Assembly (NCBI RefSeq): GCF_024749285.1
Contig: NZ_CP087196.1
Location: forward strand, 2,914,001-2,978,000
Direction: 5' to 3'
Length of the DNA stretch: 64,000 bases
Source of the DNA: Pseudomonas sp. B21-015
GTDB lineage: Bacteria; Pseudomonadota; Gammaproteobacteria; Pseudomonadales; Pseudomonadaceae
Shown here: piece after piece, positions 56,733 to 64,000 of the stretch
How the letters are laid out: each line of letters starts with the position of its first letter
Numbering within the stretch: the stretch's first letter is position 1
Notes under the pieces: model-generated
The model's database searches: none
What the model saw: the letters and a program-made list of their open reading frames with translations, nothing else
Told to the model about the DNA's origin: nothing
Made by a program: the position numbers and the translations under genes

Positions 56733-57875
56733 TTAGCGTTGCCACTGGGCGCGTTTGAGCGACCAGACGAAGTCCAGTTTGTTGTAACCGGTGAAGGCCG
56801 AGTCCGGCAGGGCGGCGGTGGGGTAGACGATGCCGCCCTGTTCTTTCATGGCGAAATTGAAGTAGCCCTTCTTTCTCGAGTACGCGGCGGTGTCATGGCA
56901 GGCAAAGCACGACGACTGGCTCTGAAAGGCGGACTCCAGCTGAGAGTTGGCCAGCAAGGTCGGGTTGGTTTTGGACTGGACTGCGATCAGTTCGTACTTC
57001 GACAACCCGGGATATTGAGCCTGGAATTGGCTATTGACGGGCTTGGCAGCGGCTGTCGGCCCGGTGCTGTTGGTTATCGGGGTGGGCGGGATGGCGTTGG
57101 TGACGGTGTACTTGCTGTTGTTGATGTTTTCGAAGGTGGTCCAGACCCAGCCGGGATTCAGCTTGTTGACGACGTGCAAGCCGCTCAGCGCCGCATAACC
57201 GACCTGGTAGTTGCCGTCTTGCAGGTAATAGGCCTGGCCGATGTAGTAACCGTCGTTTTCCAGTGTCTGTTTGTAGGTCGTGTCGGAGCCGATCCACAGC
57301 CAGGCGGATTTCAACTCCCAGGCGGTGGAGGGGAACTCCAGGCTGCTGGTCAGGGCAGCCTGGCCGTTCATGTTGTAGACCTGGCGTTGCACGATGTAAT
57401 CGAAAGTTCCCTCGCCCATCAGCAGTTGAAAGCGCACGGGTTGGCCAATTTCTGTCGTCGGCACCGCACCGCCCATTTCCAGAATCAAGCCATCGACCTG
57501 TTGCGTGGCGTTGATGTTATGGAAGGTTCGGGACAGGTCCATTCCTTGTGTCTTCTTGGCTTTCGTCAGCACGGCGTCCGGGGGCGGCACGGGCGTGCCG
57601 TAGGCGGCGGGCTTGGCACCATCGGCCAGGTAGACCTGGTCGGAGGGCTTCATGGATTCCCACTCGCGGTTGGGGCTCCCCGCGGCGGCGGGCTGGTTCA
57701 GGCAGACGAACCAGTTCCAGGCCATGGTCTCGGGACTTTGCGCAAACGCAGTCCGGGTCTTGTCGACGTCTCCTTCAAACTGCAGGAAGTTGTTGCAGTC
57801 AAAGGTGTTCGTGCTCTGAGCCTGAGCCAAACCGGCCAGGGCAGTCAGAACTGTTATAGAAATGGCTCGCCGCAT
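56733..57875 (-). CDS. Exported protein with a single CxxCH haem motif, copy 1
   Basis: About 380 residues. A signal peptide ends at 'LAGLAQA|QST'. Residues 323-327 read CFACH in 'SQSSCFACHDTAAYSRKKG'. Shared with copy 2 (52051) are 'AWELKSAWLWIG' and 'YAALSGLHVVNKLNPGWVW' plus 'TTFENINN', so the two are clear paralogues. The start has a strong AAGGAG and overlaps the eboF stop by 22 bases, which ties this gene, and those after it, to the ebo operon. It is followed by its VioB-like partner. Likely a periplasmic monohaem electron carrier or oxidase subunit; this is inference from the motif and export signal. Confidence 0.65.
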   Translation of the reverse strand: MRRAISITVLTALAGLAQAQSTNTFDCNNFLQFEGDVDKTRTAFAQSPETMAWNWFVCLNQPAAAGSPNREWESMKPSDQVYLADGAKPAAYGTPVPPPDAVLTKAKKTQGMDLSRTFHNINATQQVDGLILEMGGAVPTTEIGQPVRFQLLMGEGTFDYIVQRQVYNMNGQAALTSSLEFPSTAWELKSAWLWIGSDTTYKQTLENDGYYIGQAYYLQDGNYQVGYAALSGLHVVNKLNPGWVWTTFENINNSKYTVTNAIPPTPITNSTGPTAAAKPVNSQFQAQYPGLSKYELIAVQSKTNPTLLANSQLESAFQSQSSCFACHDTAAYSRKKGYFNFAMKEQGGIVYPTAALPDSAFTGYNKLDFVWSLKRAQWQR

Positions 57876-59299
57876 GGAAGCTCCTTGGCATTGGCCGGGT
57901 CGGTGTGTGGGTGCCCCAGGAAGTGTTCCAGGAGCAGTTGCTTCACCGCCGTGGCCGCAAGGCGCTGGGGCAACGGCAGATCGCAATTGGTGATGAGCAG
58001 CGGGCCGGTCTGTTCGCTTTCGGGCAGGCGGCCATGGCTGCCACGGACCAAACGGGTGTCCAGCGGAATCAGGTCCATGTAGTAGCGAAAACCGAGTTTT
58101 TTCTGCAGCAGGCGACGCGCCACTTTCAATTTCGGGAAGCGAATGGCCGGGTCGATGAACAGCTCCAGTGGGTCGTAGCCAGGCTTGCGATGGATGTCCA
58201 CGGTGCGGGCAAAGTCGGGTGCCTTGCGATCGTCGAACCAGTAGTAGTAATCGAACCAGTAACCCGGCGCGGCCACGGTCACCAGCTCGCCGCTGCGCGG
58301 ATGATCCAGCTGCCAGGTCCGTTGTTCGGCTTTATCCAGCACCTGCTCGATGCCGGGCTGGCGTTGCAACAGCGCTTTGACGCGAGGTATGTCTTGCGCC
58401 TGCTTCACGTAGATATGAGCAATCTGATGATCGGCCACGGCAAAGGCCGCGCTGGCGCCGGGGTCGAGCAACTCCCAGGTCAGCGATTGGCGCACCTGCA
58501 ACAAGCCTTCCGAGCGCAACAGCCGGTTGATGGAAACAGATTGCTGTACCGCTTCGATCCCGTACTCGGACAGCAGCATCACCGCCGCGCCTTGCTCCTG
58601 GGCAAAGGTCAGCAGGCGACCGACTTCACTGTCGATGGCCCGTACCTCGTCGGCAATCGACGGATGATCAGGGCCCAGTCGCTGCAGGCTGTAGTCGAGA
58701 TGGGGCAGGTAGACCAATTGCAGGTCGGGCTGATCGAGCTGGAATTCGGCGATGGCGCAGTCGACGATCCAGCGGCTGGATGCGATGCCGGCCGCCGGGC
58801 CCCAGAAGCTCGGAAAAGGGAATTCGCCGATCTGCTGCTCGATACGCTCGTGCAACGAGGCCGGTGTCGAATACAGGCCGAACATTTTGCGGCCATCAGC
58901 CGGGTAGTGAGGGCGTGGGGTGATGGCGGCATCCACGTCCGCATACATGTTGTACCACCAGAACAGCTGGCTGCAGCGAAACCCGGGGAGCTCACGCTTG
59001 AGCTGCTGCCAGACTTTTTCACCCTGGATCAGTGCGTTGGGTTGCAGCCAGAAACGCACTTCGGCCTGGTCGCGAAAATACCAGCCATTGCCCACAATGC
59101 CGTGTTCCGACGGCGACAGACCGGTGAGGATCGAGGACTGCACCGTGGACGTGACGGCCGGAAACACCGGTTGCAGGCTGGCCATTTTGGCCGTTTTCAA
59201 CAGGGCATTGATGTGCGGTGTCGCCGGCCCCAGCAGCGCCGGTGTCAGCCCGACCACGTTAATCAGCAGCAGCGGTTGACGCGGTTGATCAGAGGGCAT
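57854..59299 (-). CDS. eboF: EboF: alkaline-phosphatase-superfamily (nucleotide pyrophosphatase-like) protein
   Basis: 481 residues. The alkaline phosphatase superfamily core is seen in 'PAVTSTVQSSILTGLSPSEH', with the likely nucleophile Thr/Ser, and in 'YLPHLDYSLQRLGPDHPSI'. Two metal-ligand spots differ from ordinary members: the first strand reads 'LLINVVGLTP' without the usual Asp, and the SDHG motif is 'LSEYGI'. Activity may be altered, or this may be normal for EboF. It follows eboE with an 11-base overlap. In Nostoc the ebo cluster is needed to bring the scytonemin monomer to the periplasm; which step EboF does is not settled. Confidence 0.85.
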   Translation of the reverse strand: MPSDQPRQPLLLINVVGLTPALLGPATPHINALLKTAKMASLQPVFPAVTSTVQSSILTGLSPSEHGIVGNGWYFRDQAEVRFWLQPNALIQGEKVWQQLKRELPGFRCSQLFWWYNMYADVDAAITPRPHYPADGRKMFGLYSTPASLHERIEQQIGEFPFPSFWGPAAGIASSRWIVDCAIAEFQLDQPDLQLVYLPHLDYSLQRLGPDHPSIADEVRAIDSEVGRLLTFAQEQGAAVMLLSEYGIEAVQQSVSINRLLRSEGLLQVRQSLTWELLDPGASAAFAVADHQIAHIYVKQAQDIPRVKALLQRQPGIEQVLDKAEQRTWQLDHPRSGELVTVAAPGYWFDYYYWFDDRKAPDFARTVDIHRKPGYDPLELFIDPAIRFPKLKVARRLLQKKLGFRYYMDLIPLDTRLVRGSHGRLPESEQTGPLLITNCDLPLPQRLAATAVKQLLLEHFLGHPHTDPANAKELPCGEPFL

Positions 59300-60521
59300 C
59301 GGCGTACGCCTCCCACGATTGGGGTTGCAGCAATTTTCGCTGCCGCAATTGGTCTTCTACCCAGTGCAGTTCCGCAACGATTCCCTGGAGTTGGGCGTGC
59401 TCGGTAGTGGGCCGCAGTTGGGCGGGCAGGACACCCCAGCTGTAGGTTTCCACTTCCAGCACAGGACGAAAATCCCCATGGTCTGCGAGAAAGTCGAAGG
59501 TCTGCGACAGGGCGATCTGGCTGCCGCTGAGCTCCGGCAGCAGCAAGTGTTCGCTGAACAGCGGAATGTGGAAATGAATCCGCAGTTCGGGGTATTGCCC
59601 CAGGTTGTTTGCGCAATCCTCTAGCGCTGCGGGAAGGTCGGCCCAACCCGATAACCGCTCCTGCGCATCACGGGCTTTGACTTGATGCAGGTAGGTGGTT
59701 TCGGCGAAGTCGCTCAAGGTTTTGAGGACGTGTTCGCGTCGGTTGTCGTTTTCAGCGGGCAGGCGACAAATCAGCGCGTTGGACAGCTGAATCTTGCCGA
59801 CGGGCACTCGGGCCTGACGCAGCTTTTCCAGCGACTGATAGCAGTGCTCGAAGACCACGGCCTGGTGGCAAACATCAAAACACAACGCCAAATAGTCATG
59901 GTGCGGGTCCGTGGCTTGCCAGCGGTGGAAGAAGGCGATGGCCTGGTCGGTGTTTTCCAGCACGCAGTCCGGCTCCATCTCCAGGCAGAACACGATCTTC
60001 TTGCCTGTCTCCAGGTGCAGCCTGGCCAGCGAAGCGGTGAGTTGGCGCAACAGATGCTCGGCACGCTGCTGTAACTGCGGGTTCCAGTTGGCGGCGTAGC
60101 CCAGCGGCACGGTGGAAATTACACCCTGGGGACAGTCCGGCGGCAGGGCATCGGCGAGGATCCGCGCCAGATTCAGGCTGTACGCCAGCCGTTCAGACTC
60201 GGCCCAACTCGGCAAATAAACCTCGGCTTTCACCGCGCCCTGATGAAACTGGCCGTAGGGAAAGCCGTTAAGGGAGGTCAGGCGCAGCCCGCTGCGTTGC
60301 AGCAGGTCCAGGAAGTCCGCGCGAGCCGATGGCTGCTGTAATTCGGCCGCGGCGAGGGCGCTGATCCACAGTCCACTGTCCTGCTCGTCCAGCCCGCGCA
60401 GTGTTCGCACGCCCTGAAAATGCTGTTCGATGGATGACCGTAGCCCCGCCAGGTCACGGGTCGGGTGCACATTGCTGCAATAACCGACCTGCGCGGCAGC
60501 CCAACCCGTGCCGGCACTCAT
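59289..60521 (-). CDS. eboE: EboE: xylose-isomerase-like TIM-barrel metabolite traffic protein
   Basis: About 410 residues. A sugar-phosphate isomerase/epimerase-like TIM barrel is indicated by 'YCSNVHPTRDLAGLRSSI' at the start, the acidic strand end 'KIVFCLEMEPDCVLEN', 'LALCFDVCHQAVVFE' (Asp and His metal-ligand positions) and 'HFHIPLFSEHLLL'. These match EboE of the ebo cluster. ATG 60521 overlaps the eboB stop (ATGA). The substrate is unknown; members act with EboA-F in precursor transport or processing. Confidence 0.85.
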   Translation of the reverse strand: MSAGTGWAAAQVGYCSNVHPTRDLAGLRSSIEQHFQGVRTLRGLDEQDSGLWISALAAAELQQPSARADFLDLLQRSGLRLTSLNGFPYGQFHQGAVKAEVYLPSWAESERLAYSLNLARILADALPPDCPQGVISTVPLGYAANWNPQLQQRAEHLLRQLTASLARLHLETGKKIVFCLEMEPDCVLENTDQAIAFFHRWQATDPHHDYLALCFDVCHQAVVFEHCYQSLEKLRQARVPVGKIQLSNALICRLPAENDNRREHVLKTLSDFAETTYLHQVKARDAQERLSGWADLPAALEDCANNLGQYPELRIHFHIPLFSEHLLLPELSGSQIALSQTFDFLADHGDFRPVLEVETYSWGVLPAQLRPTTEHAQLQGIVAELHWVEDQLRQRKLLQPQSWEAYADAL

Positions 60522-61402
60522 TTGATCACCGGTTCCTGGCCGCGCAGGGCGGAGTTGTCCTGCCACTGCCGACGCTGGTCGATGGGCAGCGGAGTGCTGA
60601 CGAGGGCTTTGTCCAGTTGGCCGCTTTGGGCAAAAAAGTCCACGGGGTTGTGGAACAGCACCTGTTCGACCTGGGCTTCACTGAACCCAGCAGCCAGCAT
60701 CGCCTCGCCCGTTTTTGGCACCTTGAGCGGGTCGCTGATCCCCCAGTCGGCGGCACTGTTGACCACCATCTTCTCAGTGCCGTACTCCTTCAACAGGGCG
60801 ACCATGCGCTGTTCCGACATCTTGGTGTTGGGGTAAATGGAGTGGCCGCGCCAGCAGTCGCTGTCCAGCACCAGCGGCAGAGTCAACTCGTTGAGGTGGT
60901 CGATGATCACCAGATGCTCGGCAATCCCCACTTCGCGAATCACCGCCAGGGTGCGTTTGGTACCACCGATCTTGTCGCGGTGCGGAGTGTGCACCAGCAC
61001 CGGCAAATTGAATTGTTTGGCCAGCTCCAACTGAGCGGCGAGAAAGCGATCTTCCTCGGGGGTGATGTCGTCGTAGCCGATTTCGCCGACCGCCACGACG
61101 CCGTCTTTCACCAGGTAGCGCGGCAGAATCTCCAGCACTTCATTGGCCACCGACAGGTCATTGGCCTCCTTGGGGTTGAGGCCGATGGTGCAGAAGTGAT
61201 GGATGCCGAACATGCTGGCGCGAAAGCGTTCCCAACCCAACAGCGTGTCGAAGTAGTCAATGAAACTGCCGACACTGGTCCTGGCCTGGCCCTGCCAGAA
61301 GGCCGGCTCGATCACCCCGGTGATGCCGGCGGCCGCCATGTTCTGGTAGTCATCGGTGGTGCGGCTGACCATATGAATATGCGGGTCGAAGTACTTGAGC
61401 AT
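60518..61402 (-). CDS. eboB: EboB: TatD-like metal-dependent hydrolase
   Basis: 294 residues. The amidohydrolase-fold metal ligands are kept: 'YFDPHIHMVSRT' (HxH), 'AVGEIGYDD' (Glu), 'LVHTPHRDK' (His), 'VIIDHLNE' (His) and 'VNSAADWG' (Asp). TatD-family proteins are nucleases or hydrolases; the ebo member's substrate is unknown but is likely a small molecule given the cluster. It starts 37 bases after the eboA stop and overlaps eboE (ATGA). Confidence 0.88.
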   Translation of the reverse strand: MLKYFDPHIHMVSRTTDDYQNMAAAGITGVIEPAFWQGQARTSVGSFIDYFDTLLGWERFRASMFGIHHFCTIGLNPKEANDLSVANEVLEILPRYLVKDGVVAVGEIGYDDITPEEDRFLAAQLELAKQFNLPVLVHTPHRDKIGGTKRTLAVIREVGIAEHLVIIDHLNELTLPLVLDSDCWRGHSIYPNTKMSEQRMVALLKEYGTEKMVVNSAADWGISDPLKVPKTGEAMLAAGFSEAQVEQVLFHNPVDFFAQSGQLDKALVSTPLPIDQRRQWQDNSALRGQEPVIK

Positions 61403-61438
61403 GGTGAATCCTCGTCAAGGGGCGGGAGCCGTTGTGCG

Positions 61439-62212
61439 TTAGTTCAGTGGGGGGGCGGCCAGATGCTCGTGCCATTCCGGTGGCAAGCGTTGCTGCTGGC
61501 TCAGGTTGACCAGGCGCTGGCGTTGCGCCGGGCTGAGCAGGTCGAAGGCAATCACCCGGGGCAATCCCGCGGACACCGTTCGTTCGGCTGCGAGCTGTTC
61601 GTCCAGCAGGTCGAGGGCCAACTGGTTGAGGGCGACGCTGTGTCGTTGGGTCAGGCCGATCAGGCGTCGCACGTCGAGCCCCATGCCCAGCGCCTTCAAC
61701 ACCAGTTGGTGGAAGGCCCGTTCGCTGTAGTGACGCGACGGGTAGAGGGTGTCCAGGGCGAGGGCGGCGAACACCTGGCTGTTACTGGTTCGCCCGGCCT
61801 GCAATGCCAACTCCACACAGAGCCCACGGCTATCGAGCCAGTCGAGGGCCTTCAAGGTGGCGATCTTTTCCTGATCGTCGCCCCACAGAAACAGCTGGCG
61901 CAGCAAGGGCAGTTGCCCGGCGAGGGGTTGTTGCTCCAGGACCTGAGCCAGCAACAACGCCCGCGCCAATTGGACCTGATTCCAGCCATTACTGTCGGGC
62001 AGTGCCGACGCCTTGAGGCTGCGCTTGCACTGGCTGCTCAAGAGCGCCGCGGTGTTGGCGTCCGGGCGTTGGTCAAGCTGCTCCTGCGCCTGACGCCACC
62101 ATCGCAACTCAGCATCATCGAGCTGCTGAGTGAGGGCCAGGCGTTGTTCGGCGAGGCAGTCGTGGCGCATTTCGAGGGCCGCCGATGGCGGCGCAGCGAC
62201 GTCCATGTTCAT
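61439..62212 (-). CDS. eboA: EboA domain protein
   Basis: About 257 residues, all-helical with repeated Leu/Ala-rich helices ('ALLLAQVLEQQPLAGQLPLLRQLFLWGDDQEKIATLKAL' region, 'VFAALALDTLYPSRHYSERAFHQLVLKAL'). The 'NPFPARHFSEEAFNQMVLKAL'-like stretch is the mark of EboA. ATG 62212 overlaps the eboC stop (ATGA); the frame is open to 62266. No signal peptide or membrane span. HEAT-like scaffold is a reasonable guess; no enzymatic role is known to me. Confidence 0.82.
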   Translation of the reverse strand: MNMDVAAPPSAALEMRHDCLAEQRLALTQQLDDAELRWWRQAQEQLDQRPDANTAALLSSQCKRSLKASALPDSNGWNQVQLARALLLAQVLEQQPLAGQLPLLRQLFLWGDDQEKIATLKALDWLDSRGLCVELALQAGRTSNSQVFAALALDTLYPSRHYSERAFHQLVLKALGMGLDVRRLIGLTQRHSVALNQLALDLLDEQLAAERTVSAGLPRVIAFDLLSPAQRQRLVNLSQQQRLPPEWHEHLAAPPLN

Positions 62213-63099
62213 GTCGGTTTGATCCAGCGCTGGAAGTGTGGAAGCAGGAAAAACACCAGAACACATAACAGGCTGCCCAGTGGCTGGTTGGCCACGGCCA
62301 GCACCAGGGCATCGAACAGCGGCAGGGCCGCCAGGCCAGCGCCGATAAAGGCACGAACCTGCCGTTGCTGCGGGTTGGCCAGGTTGTGCCAGTAGTGCCA
62401 GCCCAGCCAGCCAAGCCAGAGCATCAGCACGGGCCAGAACCAGACATTGTCGGAATAGATCGCCAGCGCCAGTGGGCTCAACATCAGGAGTAGAGGGAGG
62501 CGGCTGAGCAACTGGTTGCGATGTTCCTGGCGGGCCAGGTAGGTCAGGCCGCTGATGTAGACGCCGAGCAACATGGCGCAGAGCCAGATTGGCTCCGGTG
62601 GTACCGCCAGGCTGGCCGCCGCCGTGAGGTAGAGGGCCGAGCGGCAGGCGCCCATCAACCAGACGCTATGGGCGTATTTCTTGTGCAGCAGGTTGTAGCC
62701 GAGAATGCAGCTCACCAGCAGGGTGACGCTGCCCAGCAACCAGTGCGGCTGGTCGATCAGCCGGCTCAGGCCCAGCACCGAGGCCGCGGCCAGTATCAGC
62801 AACAGCACAGTGGCCAGCCCCACTTGCTGGCGGCTGACCAGGCCCAGGGTGATGGGACGGGGGTTATGGTGTTGTTGGTCCCAGTCGGCGTCGAGCCAGT
62901 CATTCAATAACATGCCGGCCAGATACAGCAGCGACAGTGCGGCCAGCAGCAGGATCCACACCAGCGACGACGGCGGCGCCAGGGCACCGGCGCTGCTGGC
63001 CAGCAGGGCGGCGGCCAGGGTGTTGGTCCACACCGTGGGCAGGTTGGATACCCGGCCGAGGGTCATCCAGGTCTTCAGGTTCAGCGGTGTCTGGCTCAT
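62209..63099 (-). CDS. eboC: EboC: UbiA-family prenyltransferase
   Basis: 296 residues with about eight or nine membrane spans. The first aspartate-rich motif 'NDWLDADWDQQHHNPRP' (NDxxDxxxD) is intact and binds Mg-diphosphate in the family. The second aspartate-rich motif of typical UbiA enzymes is not evident; the corresponding loop reads 'GLTYLARQEHRNQ', so the enzyme may bind its isoprenoid differently. In the ebo hypothesis EboC prenylates the EboD product or a lipid-linked carrier for export. Coupled to both eboD and eboA by ATGA overlaps. Confidence 0.88.
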   Translation of the reverse strand: MSQTPLNLKTWMTLGRVSNLPTVWTNTLAAALLASSAGALAPPSSLVWILLLAALSLLYLAGMLLNDWLDADWDQQHHNPRPITLGLVSRQQVGLATVLLLILAAASVLGLSRLIDQPHWLLGSVTLLVSCILGYNLLHKKYAHSVWLMGACRSALYLTAAASLAVPPEPIWLCAMLLGVYISGLTYLARQEHRNQLLSRLPLLLMLSPLALAIYSDNVWFWPVLMLWLGWLGWHYWHNLANPQQRQVRAFIGAGLAALPLFDALVLAVANQPLGSLLCVLVFFLLPHFQRWIKPT

Positions 63100-64000
63100 T
63101 GCGCGCAGCCCTCGCTCAAGCCGAGCACCGGGTCGATGCGGGTGGACAGCCGTTGCAGTGCTTGCTCCATCCGCGCGGCATCGATTTCATGCAGGTCCAC
63201 CGACTCGCCAATCCGGCTGAGCATGGGGATGGAGAGTTGCCCGCCCAAGTGTTGGCGGAACTCCTCCAGCCCGAGCAACACCTGCGAGCGTCCCTGTGCA
63301 TCTTTCAAGGCCAGTTCCGGCGGGCACAGGCTGAAGCCGAGCTTGAGCAGCAGGTTCAGAACCCGTTCAGTGTCGGCATCGCTCAACAGCCCCAGGGCAT
63401 TGGCATAAAGGCCATCCAGGGCCATGCCCACCGCCACGGCTTCACCATGGCGCAGCCGGTGTTGGCTGAGGTTTTCCAGTTTGTGCGCGGCCCAGTGCCC
63501 GTAATCCAGTGGTCGCCCGTTACCGCGTTCGAAGGGGTCGCCGGCACCGGTGATGTGCGCCAGGTGCAGTTCGGCGCAGCGGCGGATGGCATAGCGGCTG
63601 GCCGGGTGATCGAAGTGGGCGAGGGCGTCGGCCTGTTGCTCCATCCATTGGAAAAACGCCTGGTCCTTGATCAGCGCCACCTTGACTGCCTCGGCCAACC
63701 CGGCGATCTGGTCACGGCGGGTCAGACTGGTCAGCAGCTGGAAGTCGTTGATCACCGCGGTGGCGGGGTAGAAGGCGCCCAGCAGGTTTTTCTGGCCGAA
63801 GGCATTGATGCCGTTTTTCACACCGATGCCGGCGTCGTTCTGCGCCAGCACGGTGCTCGGGATGCGGATCAGGCGAATGCCACGGTGGAAGGTGGCGCAG
63901 GCGTAGCCCACCGCATCCAGCACCGCGCCACCGCCCAGGGCCAGCACATAGCAATGCCGGTCCAGCCCATGGTGCAGCATGTCGGTGTACAGCTGCTGCA
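63096..64000 (-). CDS. eboD: EboD: 3-dehydroquinate synthase-like sugar phosphate cyclase, 5' truncated by window end
   Basis: About 300 residues of the C-terminal part are present; the frame stays open to the window edge (upstream codons read QQLYTD). NAD-binding 'LALGGGAVLDAVGYACATFHRG' and zinc-ligand positions are kept: Glu in 'GLAEAVKVALI', His in 'DYGHWAAHKLE' and His in 'LRHGEAVAVGM'. It belongs to the sugar-phosphate cyclases with dehydroquinate and epi-valiolone synthases; the EboD product is not known. It should be the first ebo gene of the array. Overlaps eboC by ATGA. Confidence 0.88.
   Translation of the reverse strand, partial: QQLYTDMLHHGLDRHCYVLALGGGAVLDAVGYACATFHRGIRLIRIPSTVLAQNDAGIGVKNGINAFGQKNLLGAFYPATAVINDFQLLTSLTRRDQIAGLAEAVKVALIKDQAFFQWMEQQADALAHFDHPASRYAIRRCAELHLAHITGAGDPFERGNGRPLDYGHWAAHKLENLSQHRLRHGEAVAVGMALDGLYANALGLLSDADTERVLNLLLKLGFSLCPPELALKDAQGRSQVLLGLEEFRQHLGGQLSIPMLSRIGESVDLHEIDAARMEQALQRLSTRIDPVLGLSEGCAQ

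Overview
The window is GC-rich bacterial chromosome, almost certainly from a Pseudomonas of the fluorescens group. The gene style (PchR/GlxA-type AraC regulators, BaeSR beside an RND pump, ScrY-type porin with a sucrose ABC system, ebo genes) fits this, but no rRNA or housekeeping marker is present to fix the species. I see no tRNA, rRNA, CRISPR array, insertion sequence or phage gene. Both ends cut genes: a GlxA-like regulator on the left and eboD on the right.

Region 1 (about 0.9-20.6 kb) looks like a metal-chelator / secondary-metabolite island. A PchR-like AraC regulator and a TonB-dependent receptor diverge from a palindrome-rich, Fur-box-like intergenic region. Then come a methyltransferase, an MFS transporter, and two large proteins that look like PigD (ThDP enzyme) and PigE (acyl-thioester reductase fused to class III aminotransferase) of prodigiosin biosynthesis. 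After a hairpin follow a MoeZ-like adenylyltransferase-rhodanese, a JAMM protease, a CysO-like sulfur carrier ending in Gly-Gly, a two-part CaiB/BaiF protein, an acyl-adenylating enzyme, an acyl-CoA dehydrogenase, a second MFS transporter and a GH88-like protein. Sulfur-carrier plus CaiB plus AMP-ligase is the logic of thiocarboxylate siderophores (thioquinolobactin, pyridine-2,6-dithiocarboxylate). Its union with a PigD/PigE pair suggests an N-heterocyclic, thiocarboxylated product that I cannot match to a known pathway.

Region 2 (20.6-29.2 kb) is a sucrose/fructoside uptake locus: LacI-type regulator, GH32 beta-fructosidase, ABC ATPase, two permeases and a binding protein on the minus strand, with a divergent ScrY/LamB-type porin. 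A GTTAACGTTAAC palindrome lies between the divergent units.

Region 3 (29.2-44.6 kb) concerns the envelope: an isolated BamA paralogue divergent from a CpxRA-like two-component system, a small unknown protein, a ferrichrome-type TonB receptor behind a good Fur box, BaeSR, and a tripartite RND efflux operon divergent from BaeSR.

Region 4 (44.7-64 kb) is one long minus-strand array. It starts with eboDCABEF (the conserved cluster tied to moving scytonemin precursors to the periplasm) and runs on through two copies of a gene pair (an exported protein with one CxxCH haem motif plus a large protein that resembles the N-terminal half of VioB/RebD), a cysteine-rich exported protein, a ScyD/ScyE-like propeller, a laccase-type multicopper oxidase and a tyrosinase. 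I read it as a system that exports an aromatic precursor and oxidises it outside the cytoplasm. A DJ-1/PfpI gene remnant interrupts it at about 48.6-49.0 kb.
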